Source of the DNA: DASXTS01 sp036505275
GTDB lineage: Bacteria > Actinomycetota > Actinomycetes > Mycobacteriales > Pseudonocardiaceae
Direction: 5' to 3'
DNA length: 35,163 nt
NCBI GenBank assembly: GCA_036505275.1
Contig: DASXTS010000159.1
Coordinates: 1-35,163 of the forward strand
Part shown: in pieces, positions 7,883 through 14,738 of the stretch
Position numbering within the stretch: the stretch's first letter is position 1
How the letters are laid out: each line of letters starts with the position of its first letter
Made by a program: the position numbers and the translations under genes
The notes under the pieces: generated by a model
What the model saw: the letters and a program-made list of their open reading frames with translations, nothing else
The model's database searches: none
Told to the model about the DNA's origin: nothing

Positions 7883-8641
7883 GTGCTGACCCAGGGCCGC
7901 ACGGACGGGCTGCCGCTGACCGGGGAGCGCACCGTGCCTGGAATCCCTGAGGAGAACTACTGGTTCCGCCGGCATGAGGTGGCTTACCTGGCGCTGCAGG
8001 GGTACTGCGCGGACGCCGTGGTGCTCGAGGCCGGCAGCGGCGAGGGGTACGGCGCGGACCTGCTCGCCAACGTGGCCAGGCGGGTGGTCGCGCTGGATTA
8101 CGATGCGCTGACGGTGAACCACGTGGCGCGCGCCTACCCCCGCGTACACGCGGTGCGCGGCAACCTCGACGCACTGCCGCTGCGACCGTCAACAGTGGAC
8201 GTGGTGGCCAGCCTCCAGGTGATCGAGCACCTGTGGGATCAGCCACGCTTTCTCGCCGAGTGCGCTCGGGTGCTGCGGCCGGGCGGACGCCTGCTGATCA
8301 CAACACCGAACCGGCTCACGTTCTCCCCCGGCCGGGAGACCCCGCTGAATCCGTTCCACACCAGGGAGCTGACCGCGGTGGAGCTGGCCGGGCTGCTGAG
8401 CGATGCCGGGCTGCGGGTACGGCGGATGGCCGGCGTGCACCACGGCGCACGGCTTCGGCGGCTGGACGGCCGGCACGGTGGGTCGATCGTCGACGCGCAG
8501 GTCGGCGTTGCGCTCGGCGGCGGCGGGTGGCCGGCCGGGCTGCTCGCCGACGTGGCCTCGGTGTCGGCTGTGGACTTCGAGGTGCGGGAGTGCGACATGG
8601 ACGCCAGCCTCGATCTGCTCGCGGTGGCGGTGTCTGAATGA
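7883..8641 (+). CDS. SAM-dependent methyltransferase of the MGLP cluster (Rv3030-like)
   Basis: A 252-residue class I methyltransferase. Motif I is VLEAGSGEGYGADL (about 47-60), followed by the acidic strand VVALDYD and motif IV/post-I regions VVASLQVIEHLWDQPRF and LRPGGRLLITTPNR. The N-terminal LTGERTVPGIPEENYWFRRH closely resembles what I recall of M. tuberculosis Rv3030, the proposed 6-O-methyltransferase for methylglucose lipopolysaccharide. The start is probably the GTG at 7883. The frame is open far upstream, but there is no clear ribosome binding site, so a start a few codons away is possible. Its stop overlaps the GH57 start as ATGA. The next two sense genes are the matching Rv3031 and Rv3032 homologues, which strongly supports the role. 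Confidence 0.88.
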   Translation: MLTQGRTDGLPLTGERTVPGIPEENYWFRRHEVAYLALQGYCADAVVLEAGSGEGYGADLLANVARRVVALDYDALTVNHVARAYPRVHAVRGNLDALPLRPSTVDVVASLQVIEHLWDQPRFLAECARVLRPGGRLLITTPNRLTFSPGRETPLNPFHTRELTAVELAGLLSDAGLRVRRMAGVHHGARLRRLDGRHGGSIVDAQVGVALGGGGWPAGLLADVASVSAVDFEVRECDMDASLDLLAVAVSE

Positions 8642-10179
8642 GCGCGGGTACACCGCCGGTGGGCACGTTCTGCCTGGTCCTGCACAGCCACCTGCCTTGG
8701 CTGGCCCACCACGGAGCCTGGCCTGTCGGCGAGGAGTGGCTGTACCAGGCATGGGCGCATTCCTACCTGCCGGTCGTCGAGGTGCTCCGGGAACTGGCCG
8801 GCGAGGGGCACCGCGAGGTGCTGACCCTGGGCGTCACGCCGGTACTGGCCGCCCAGCTCGATGACCCGTACTGCCTGCGCGGCATGCACGACTGGCTCGG
8901 CAACTGGCTGCTGCGGGCCCAGCAAGCCGCCTGTTCGGCGGGATCGGCGCTGCGGGAGCACGCCGGGCGGGAGTACCGCGCCGCAGCGCACGCGCTGGAG
9001 CTGTTCGAGGGGCGCTGGCGGCACGGCTTCTCGCCCGTGCTGCGCCCGCTTGTGGACGCCGGCGTCGTGGAGCTGCTCGGCGGCCCGGCCACCCACCCGT
9101 TCCAGCCGCTGCTGGACGAGCGGCTGCGGTCGTTCGCGTTGCGCGCCGGGCTCGGCGACACGGCGCTGCGGATCGGGGTCCGGCCCGCCGGCATCTGGGC
9201 CCCCGAGTGCGGGTACGCGCCGGGCATGGAGCGCGGGTACGCCGCGGCCGGCGTGCGCCGCTTCCTGGTGGACGGCCCCGCCCTGCGCGGCGACACCGCG
9301 TTCGCCCGGCCGGTCGGCGGCTCCGGGGTGCTGTGCTTCGGCCGGGACCTCGGCGTGACCTACCGGGTCTGGTCGCCGCGGGCCGGCTACCCGGGGCACG
9401 GCGCGTACCGGGACTTCCACACGTTCGACCATCCGACCGGGCTGAAGCCGGCGCGGGTCACCGGCCGGCACGTCCCGCCGCACGAGAAGAAGCCGTACGA
9501 CCCGGCGCTGGCGGCGGCCGCGGTCAGCAGACACGCGGCCGACTTCGTGGACGTCGTGGTCCGGCGGCTGCGCTCGCTGGCCGCCGCCCATGGCCGGCCT
9601 GCCATGGTGGTCGCGGCCTACGACACCGAGCTGCACGGGCACTGGTGGGCCGAGGGGCCGGCCTGGCTCGCAACCGTGCTCCGGGACCTGCCGGCGGCCG
9701 GCGTGCGGGTCACCACGCTGCGCGGCGCGCTGGACGCCGGCCTGGTCGGCGCCCCGGTCGAGCTGCCGGCGTCGTCCTGGGGGTCTGGCAAGGACTGGCG
9801 GGTGTGGGACGGCGCCGCGGTCGCCGACCTGGTCGCCGCCAACGCCGAGCTACAGCGGCGGCTGCTGTCCACTGTGGACGCGCTGACGGCGCGCGGTACT
9901 GCGCGCGGTGCGGCGCGCGACGCGGTGCTGGACCAACTCGTCGCCGAGGCGATGCTCGCGCTTTCCAGCGACTGGGCGTTCATGGTGAGCAAGGGCTCCG
10001 CCGTCGACTACGCGCGGCGCCGCGCCTTCGTCCACATCGGACGGTTCCACGAGCTGGCCGACCTGCTGGACGCCGGCGACCGGGACAAGGCGGCGGCGGT
10101 TGCGGCGGCGTTGCGCAGCCAGGACGCGCCGTTCGGTCACCTGGATGTGAGGGGCCTCAGCACGGTCCGGGCCGGATGA
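8638..10179 (+). CDS. GH57 alpha-1,4-glucan branching enzyme (Rv3031-like)
   Basis: A 513-residue glycoside hydrolase family 57 enzyme that cuts alpha-1,4-glucan and re-attaches the piece through an alpha-1,6 bond. GH57 region 1 is LVLHSHLPW (His16, His18). The nucleophile motif is GIWAPECGY with Glu190. The acid/base motif is AAYDTELHGHWW with Asp329. A C-terminal helical domain includes SSDWAFMVSKGSAVDYARRR, typical of the DUF1957 branching enzymes. Length fits the 500-530 range of this class. It is translationally coupled to the methyltransferase. In mycobacteria the homologue is thought to branch the MGLP precursor; a part in bulk glycogen branching is also possible here, since no GlgB is visible in the window. 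It contains a perfect GTCCAC-T-GTGGAC palindrome at 9867-9879. Confidence 0.95.
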   Translation: MSAGTPPVGTFCLVLHSHLPWLAHHGAWPVGEEWLYQAWAHSYLPVVEVLRELAGEGHREVLTLGVTPVLAAQLDDPYCLRGMHDWLGNWLLRAQQAACSAGSALREHAGREYRAAAHALELFEGRWRHGFSPVLRPLVDAGVVELLGGPATHPFQPLLDERLRSFALRAGLGDTALRIGVRPAGIWAPECGYAPGMERGYAAAGVRRFLVDGPALRGDTAFARPVGGSGVLCFGRDLGVTYRVWSPRAGYPGHGAYRDFHTFDHPTGLKPARVTGRHVPPHEKKPYDPALAAAAVSRHAADFVDVVVRRLRSLAAAHGRPAMVVAAYDTELHGHWWAEGPAWLATVLRDLPAAGVRVTTLRGALDAGLVGAPVELPASSWGSGKDWRVWDGAAVADLVAANAELQRRLLSTVDALTARGTARGAARDAVLDQLVAEAMLALSSDWAFMVSKGSAVDYARRRAFVHIGRFHELADLLDAGDRDKAAAVAAALRSQDAPFGHLDVRGLSTVRAG

Positions 10180-10180
10180 C

Positions 10181-10540
10181 CTAGCCGTGGTAGTGCACGC
10201 CGCCAAGGCCGTGGTGCCACCCGGGCTGGGTGGTCGATACGGGCGCGGTCTGCTCGACCCGGGCCTGGGCGCTGTCGTAGCGCGCCGCCCGCCCACCGGG
10301 GCGCAGCGACGCGGGCCGGGTCAGAGCCCGCCTTGTCCGGCCGGCGCGCCAGTCGACTACCAGGCCGATCGCCAGGCCGATCGCCAGCAGGGCGCCGATG
10401 AAGATCAGCGCATACACCCACGGCGGCACTGGTTCACCGTCCTTTGGGACCACCCATTCGGGGTACGTCGACGGTGACGGTACCGGGGCGGGGCCGACGG
10501 TGCATCGCCTGCGAGGATGACCCGCCGTGCGGGTGCTCAT
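10181..10540 (-). CDS. Small single-pass membrane protein of unknown function
   Basis: Up to 119 residues. A Pro-rich N-terminal part with STYPEWVVPKDGEPVPPW leads into one clear transmembrane helix (about 41-63, WVYALIFIGALLAIGLAIGL), followed by a basic stop-transfer segment WRAGRTRR and a His/Gly-rich C-terminus ending HYHG. The ATG at 10540 has AGGA 5 bases upstream, but using it makes the gene overlap the start of the divergent glycosyltransferase by 14 bases. Shorter GTG starts (for example in WVVPKD) would avoid the overlap. It ends 1 base from the GH57 stop in a tail-to-tail arrangement. It splits an otherwise co-directional cluster, so it may influence transcription of the glycosyltransferase. 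I do not recognise the family. Confidence 0.6.
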   Translation of the reverse strand: MSTRTAGHPRRRCTVGPAPVPSPSTYPEWVVPKDGEPVPPWVYALIFIGALLAIGLAIGLVVDWRAGRTRRALTRPASLRPGGRAARYDSAQARVEQTAPVSTTQPGWHHGLGGVHYHG

Positions 10541-11786
10541 GGTGTCCTGGGAGTTTCCCCCGGTCGTGGTCGGTGGGCTCGGCAGGCACGTCCACGAGCT
10601 GGCGGTGCGGCTGGCCAGGCAGGGTCACGACATGGTTGTGCTCTGCCGGCAGCCCGATGGCACCGACGCCGCCACGCACCCGACCTCGGACGCGGTGGTG
10701 GACGGCGTCCGGGTGCTGCGGGTGGCGGAGGACCCGCCGCACCTCGAGTTCGCCCGCGACCTCGTGGCCTGGACGCTCGGCATGGGGCACGCCATGGTGC
10801 GGGCGGGGTTGCGGCTGCTGGACTGCTGGCGGCCCGACGTGGTGCACGCACACGACTGGCTGGTGGCGCATGCCTCGATCGCGCTGGCCGCGGCCGCGGG
10901 CGTGCCGCTGGTGGCCACCGTGCACGCCACCGAGGCCGGCCGGCATCGCGGCTGGCTGACCCTGCCGCTCAACCAGCAGATCCATTCGGTGGAGTGGTGG
11001 CTGGCCAACAGCGCCGACGAGGTGATCACCTGCTCGCGGGCAATGCGGTCGGAGGCCGGGCAGCTGTTCGACCTGGATCTGGAGCGGATCACCGTGCTGC
11101 ACAACGGCATCGAGCCGTGCGGCTGGGCGGTGCCATCCGGTCCGGTGCGGGCCGCACGCCTGCGCTACGCCCCCGACGGCGCGCCGCTGCTGCTGTTCTT
11201 CGGGCGGTTGGAGTGGGAGAAGGGCGTGCACGACCTGATCGCCGGCCTGCGCGCGATCCGGTCCGCGCACCCCGGAACCCGGCTCGTATTGGCCGGCCGC
11301 GGCCGGATGGCCGACCAGCTGCTGGCCCAGGCTCGGCGGCTACGCCTGCGGCGCGCGGTGCACTTCGCCGGCCACCTGCCGGACGCCGAGCTCGCCGCGC
11401 TGCTGGCCGCGGCGGACGCCGTGGCGCTGCCGAGCCGCTACGAGCCGTTCGGCATCGTGGCCCTGGAGGCGGCGGCCGCAGGCGCACCCCTGGTCGTCTC
11501 GGCGGCCGGCGGTCTCGCCGAGGTGGTTGTCGTCGGCGAGACCGGCCTGGTCTTCGAGCCCGGCGACATCGACGGCCTGGTGCGGGCGGTATGCCTGGTG
11601 CTTGCCGACCCAGCCGCGGCACGGGCCCGCGCTCGAGCCGCCCGCGCCAGGCTGGTCACCGACTTCGACTGGGACGACATCGCGGCGGCCACCGCCCAGG
11701 TGTACGCCGCCGCCCGCCGTCGCCGCCCACCGGCCGTCCTCGGCCGCCCCAAGATCCCCACCGGCAATGCCTTCGGCACCTCCTGA
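10527..11786 (+). CDS. GT4 alpha-1,4-glucosyltransferase of the MGLP cluster (Rv3032-like)
   Basis: A 419-residue GT-B retaining glycosyltransferase. The N-terminus MRVLMVSWEFPPVVVGGLGR carries the glycine-rich acceptor loop of glycogen-synthase-like enzymes. HAHDWLVAHASIALA and TVHATEAGRHRGWL follow. The C-terminal nucleotide-sugar domain has FGRLEWEKGVHDLI and the E-x7-E motif in EPFGIVALEAAAAG. It closely resembles Rv3032, which elongates the alpha-1,4-glucan of methylglucose lipopolysaccharide in mycobacteria and contributes to glycogen. The GTG at 10527 has GAGGA 9 bases upstream. It is separated from the GH57 gene by the antisense small membrane gene, so it may have its own promoter. 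A 22-bp repeat element starts about 13 bases after its stop. Confidence 0.94.
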   Translation: MRVLMVSWEFPPVVVGGLGRHVHELAVRLARQGHDMVVLCRQPDGTDAATHPTSDAVVDGVRVLRVAEDPPHLEFARDLVAWTLGMGHAMVRAGLRLLDCWRPDVVHAHDWLVAHASIALAAAAGVPLVATVHATEAGRHRGWLTLPLNQQIHSVEWWLANSADEVITCSRAMRSEAGQLFDLDLERITVLHNGIEPCGWAVPSGPVRAARLRYAPDGAPLLLFFGRLEWEKGVHDLIAGLRAIRSAHPGTRLVLAGRGRMADQLLAQARRLRLRRAVHFAGHLPDAELAALLAAADAVALPSRYEPFGIVALEAAAAGAPLVVSAAGGLAEVVVVGETGLVFEPGDIDGLVRAVCLVLADPAAARARARAARARLVTDFDWDDIAAATAQVYAAARRRRPPAVLGRPKIPTGNAFGTS

Positions 11787-11795
11787 CCCCTGCCC

Positions 11796-12090
11796 CGGCG
11801 TGTCCGCCGGTTGGGTCGCGCGTGTTCGCCGGTTCGGTCGGGTGAGTTGGGCGGTTGGGTCGCGCGTGTTGGGCGGTCGCGCGTGTCCGCCGGTTCGGTC
11901 GCGCGTGTCCGCCGGTTCGGTCCCGCGTGTCCGCCGGTCGGTCCGGCGTGTCCGCCGGTTCGGTCGGGTGAGCTGGGCCGTCCGGCACATTGCAAATGTG
12001 CCCAAACCGCCAACTCATGTGGCCGACCAGGCGGACACGCGTGTTCGGATGCGCGGACACGCGTGTTCGGATGCGCGGACACGCGGGGGA
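11796..12090. repeat. 22-bp tandem repeat element A (two opposed arrays around a core)
   Basis: Fills the 327-base gap between the convergent glycosyltransferase and acetyltransferase genes. Left array (11796-11975): about nine units, each GTGTCCGCCGG then TTCGGTC and a GCGC-type joint, starting near 11800, 11822, 11842, 11866, 11883, 11905, 11927, 11948 and 11968. Right array (12031-12085) on the opposite strand: GTGTCCGCGCATCCGAACAC-type units at exact 22-base spacing (12031, 12053, 12075). Between them a near-palindrome gcacattgcaaatgtgc (11985-12001) and, on the minus strand, the core TTGGCGGTTTGGGC (12013-12000). Unit length is not a multiple of three, so open frames through it are artefacts. 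Elements B, C and D are related. Confidence 0.8.
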
Positions 12091-12113
12091 GGACGGACGG
12101 TGGCGCCGGTTAG

Positions 12114-12851
12114 TTAGCGGGAACGCTGGAGGGCTTCGACGGCCTTGCGCCTCATGTCCGCAATGGCGGCGCGGTGCTCGGCGGCGGCCTCGTAATCGGC
12201 GAGGCGGCTGCGCACGACCCGCGCCGGGGTGCCGACGGCTACGGCATAGTCAGGGATGTCTCCGCGCACCACGGCGTGTGAGCCGAGCACGCAGCCGCGT
12301 CCGATGGTGGTGCCGCGCAGCACGCTGACCTTCACGCCTAGCCAGCAGTCCGGGCCGATCCGCACCGGCGTCTTGACGATGCCCTGGTCCTTGATCGGCC
12401 GGTGGATGTCGGAGATCACGTGGTCGAAGTCGCAGATGTACACCCAGTCGGCGACCAGAGTGGCGTCGCCGATTTCGATGTCGAGGTAGCAGTTGACGGT
12501 GTTCTCCCGGCCGAAGACCGCCTTATCGCCGATGCGCAGCGAGCCCTCGTGGCAGCGGATGGCGTTGCCGTCCCCGATGTGCACCCAGCGGCCGATCTCC
12601 AAGCGGCCGTAGCCGGGCCGGCAATGGATCTCCACGCGCCGGCCGAGGAACACCATGCCGCGCAGGATCACGTGAGGGTTGGCCAGCCGGAACCGCAGCA
12701 GCCGCCAGTACCGCACGAGGTACCACGGGGTCCAGGCGCGGTGCCGGATCACCCAGCGCAGCGAGGCCAGGGTGAGGAACCGCGCCTGCCGCGGGTCGTG
12801 GCGCCGCAGGCGCCACCGCGTGCTCAGTGGCGCGCCCCACATGGTGGTCAT
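12114..12851 (-). CDS. Left-handed beta-helix acetyltransferase (Rv3034c-like)
   Basis: A 245-residue hexapeptide-repeat acyltransferase. The N-terminal part (1-55, MTTMWGAPLSTRWRLRRHDP) is followed by hexapeptide coils in two blocks: IGRWVHIGDGNAIRCHEGSLR through IGDKAVFG, and IGPDCWLGVKVSVLRGTTIG through GCVLGSHAVV. A closing PDYAVAVGTPARVV segment is typical of maltose/galactoside O-acetyltransferases. It resembles Rv3034c, the gene next to the MGLP biosynthesis genes in M. tuberculosis. A role in placing short acyl groups on the methylglucose polysaccharide is plausible but unproven. ATG at 12851 is used; an in-frame ATG at 12842 is the alternative. It converges on the glycosyltransferase across repeat element A and diverges from the ribokinase gene by 83 bases. 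Confidence 0.88.
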   Translation of the reverse strand: MTTMWGAPLSTRWRLRRHDPRQARFLTLASLRWVIRHRAWTPWYLVRYWRLLRFRLANPHVILRGMVFLGRRVEIHCRPGYGRLEIGRWVHIGDGNAIRCHEGSLRIGDKAVFGRENTVNCYLDIEIGDATLVADWVYICDFDHVISDIHRPIKDQGIVKTPVRIGPDCWLGVKVSVLRGTTIGRGCVLGSHAVVRGDIPDYAVAVGTPARVVRSRLADYEAAAEHRAAIADMRRKAVEALQRSR

Positions 12852-12921
12852 GGCAAGCCACGCTAGCGCCTGGTCGTGACCACAAAGCGGTCCTATGGCA
12901 ATCGTTTCTGCGCACGACCCC

Positions 12922-12927
12922 TACCCT
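12922..12927 (+). promoter_or_regulatory. Candidate -10 element for a leaderless ribokinase transcript
   Basis: TACCCT fits the actinobacterial TANNNT -10 pattern and lies 7 bases before the ribokinase ATG at 12935. No ribosome binding site separates them, so transcription could start at or next to the ATG and give a leaderless message. No convincing -35 hexamer was seen. Confidence 0.3.
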
Positions 12928-12934
12928 CGCCGCC

Positions 12935-13795
12935 ATGCTCACCGTGGTTGGCAGCGTGAACCTGGACCTCGTGGCGCGGGTGCCGCGGCTGCCGGCGGCC
13001 GGTGAAACGCTGTCCGCGACCGGGTTCACCCGCGTGCCCGGCGGCAAGGGGGCCAACCAGGCACTGGCCGCCCGCCGGCTCGGCGCGGACGTGCGGCTGG
13101 TCGCGGCCATCGGGCAGGACCCGGCGGCCGACGAAGCGCTACAGCTGGTGAACGCCAGCGGTGTGCTCCTGGACCGGATACGGCGGGTGCCCGACGTGCC
13201 GACCGGGCTGGCGCTCATCGAGGTTGACGACGCGGGCGAGACCACGATCGTGTCGGTGCCCGGCGCGAACGCCGTGCTGGCCGTGGACGCCGCCGACCTG
13301 TCCGACGCCGAGGCGGTGCTCACCGTGCTGGAGGTGCCGATGGCCGCTGTCGTCGCAGCCGCCGAGCACGCCGCACCGAATGCGTTCTTCGCCCTCAACG
13401 CGGCGCCGGCGCCTGAACAGGCACTGCCGGAGCGCCTCCTGCGCCGAACCGACATGGTGGTGGTGAACCGGGCCGAGCATGCCGCGCTGGGCGACCTGCG
13501 GCACAGCGCCAGGGCCGCCAGGTGCGTTGCGGTGACCCACGGCGCGGCCGGCGCTGTGCTGCTGCGCGGCGGCGCCGAGGTGGCCCGGGCCGCTCCGCCA
13601 CGCGTGCAGGCCGTGGACGGCACCGCGGCCGGCGACGCCTTCACCGCGGCTCTCGTGGTCGCCATGCTGCACGGCCTTGGCGACGAAGACGCGCTGCGGC
13701 GGGCCTGCGCCGCCGGCGCGCTGGCCGCCAGCCGGCACGGCGCCCAGCCGTCGCTGCCGACCGCCGCCGAGGTGGACGAGATACTGGCGTGGTGA
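12935..13795 (+). CDS. rbsK: Ribokinase-like PfkB sugar kinase
   Basis: A 286-residue PfkB-family kinase predicted to convert ribose to ribose 5-phosphate. The start MLTVVGSVNLDLVARVPRLP is typical of ribokinase. The first PfkB signature is GGKGANQALAARRLGADV (from residue 36). The second is VDGTAAGDAFTAAL with catalytic base Asp234. The anion-hole motif reads AAGD instead of the commoner GAGD, a variant seen in the family. ATG at 12935 begins where homology begins; an upstream open frame to 12827 has no family features. The stop overlaps the GTG of the nucleoside hydrolase gene (TGGTGA), so the pair is coupled. Together they would release and phosphorylate ribose from salvaged nucleosides. 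Confidence 0.9.
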   Translation: MLTVVGSVNLDLVARVPRLPAAGETLSATGFTRVPGGKGANQALAARRLGADVRLVAAIGQDPAADEALQLVNASGVLLDRIRRVPDVPTGLALIEVDDAGETTIVSVPGANAVLAVDAADLSDAEAVLTVLEVPMAAVVAAAEHAAPNAFFALNAAPAPEQALPERLLRRTDMVVVNRAEHAALGDLRHSARAARCVAVTHGAAGAVLLRGGAEVARAAPPRVQAVDGTAAGDAFTAALVVAMLHGLGDEDALRRACAAGALAASRHGAQPSLPTAAEVDEILAW

Positions 13796-14721
13796 TCCCG
13801 CTGATCGTCGACACCGACCCAGGAGTGGACGACGCGGTGGCGCTGCTGGTCGCCATGGGCAGCGCCGAGGCCCAACTGCGCGCCGTGACCACGGTGTTCG
13901 GCAACGTCGGGTTGGAGACCACCACGGTCAATGCGCAGCGGCTGCTCGCCCTCGGCGGCTGTCCCGACGTGCCACTCGGGGTCGGCGCCGACCGGCCGCT
14001 GGTGTATGCGCAGCCCAATCGCGCGGCCGACGTGCACGGCGCCGACGGCCTCGGCGGGCTGGCCGGCACACTGCCCGCGCCGGCGGCGCCGCCGGACCGG
14101 CGCGGCGCGGTCGAGCTGATCGCCGACGTGCTGCGCGCCGCGGACGCGCCGGTGACCATCGCAGCGATCGGCCCGCTGACCAACGTGGCCCTGCTGCTGT
14201 CCGTGCACCCGTCGCTGGCGTCCAGGATCGGCCGGCTGGTGGTCATGGGCGGGGCGCTGGCCGGCGGCAACACCACCCCGGTCGCCGAGTTCAACGTCTG
14301 GAGCGACCCGGAGGCGGCGCACCGGGTGCTCGTGGAGGAGCGGCTGCCGACCACCCTGGTGCCGCTGGACCTCACGCACCGGACCTGGATGGACGGCGCC
14401 TGGCTCGCGGCGCTTGCTCGCTCGGGCGAGCGCGGGGCGACCATGGCTGCGGTGCTCGAGCACCCCCGGGGCCGCTGGCGAGCATCGACCGGGCAGGACG
14501 GCGTGGTGCTGCACGACGCGGTCGCGGTGCTGGAGGCCGCGGTCCCCGGCACCCTGCGCACTACGCCGCTGCCCCTGGACGTGGTCTGCGGGTACGGGCC
14601 AGCCCGCGGGCTGGTCATCGCCGACCGTCGTGGGGTGACCGGCGGCCGGGTGGTGGACGTCGCCCTCGATGCCGACCTGGGCGCCCTGCGGGCCGAGATC
14701 CTCCGGCGCGTGACGGCGTAG
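13792..14721 (+). CDS. Inosine-uridine preferring nucleoside N-ribohydrolase
   Basis: A 309-residue nucleoside hydrolase that splits the N-glycosidic bond of ribonucleosides to free base and ribose. The Ca2+-binding DTDPGVDDAVAL motif is at residues 7-18. Further family segments are VTTVFGNVGLETTTVNAQRL, VTIAAIGPLTNVALLL, LVVMGGALAGGN and EFNVWSDPEAA. A distal substrate/metal region is present in VVLHDAVAVLEA. GTG at 13792 overlaps the ribokinase stop and gives an N-terminus (MIPLIVDTDPG) of usual length. Coupling to a ribokinase makes biochemical sense. Neither gene belongs to the Rv3026c-Rv3041c order, so the pair appears to be an insertion between the acetyltransferase and the methyltransferase genes. 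Confidence 0.93.
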   Translation: MIPLIVDTDPGVDDAVALLVAMGSAEAQLRAVTTVFGNVGLETTTVNAQRLLALGGCPDVPLGVGADRPLVYAQPNRAADVHGADGLGGLAGTLPAPAAPPDRRGAVELIADVLRAADAPVTIAAIGPLTNVALLLSVHPSLASRIGRLVVMGGALAGGNTTPVAEFNVWSDPEAAHRVLVEERLPTTLVPLDLTHRTWMDGAWLAALARSGERGATMAAVLEHPRGRWRASTGQDGVVLHDAVAVLEAAVPGTLRTTPLPLDVVCGYGPARGLVIADRRGVTGGRVVDVALDADLGALRAEILRRVTA

Positions 14722-14738
14722 GCAGAGCCGACAGGCAC

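Noticed and set aside
11340..12082. Minus-strand frames with TGGHARPNRRTR-type peptides as repeat proteins
   Set aside because: They combine the antisense of the glucosyltransferase with repeat element A and have no start signals or family features.
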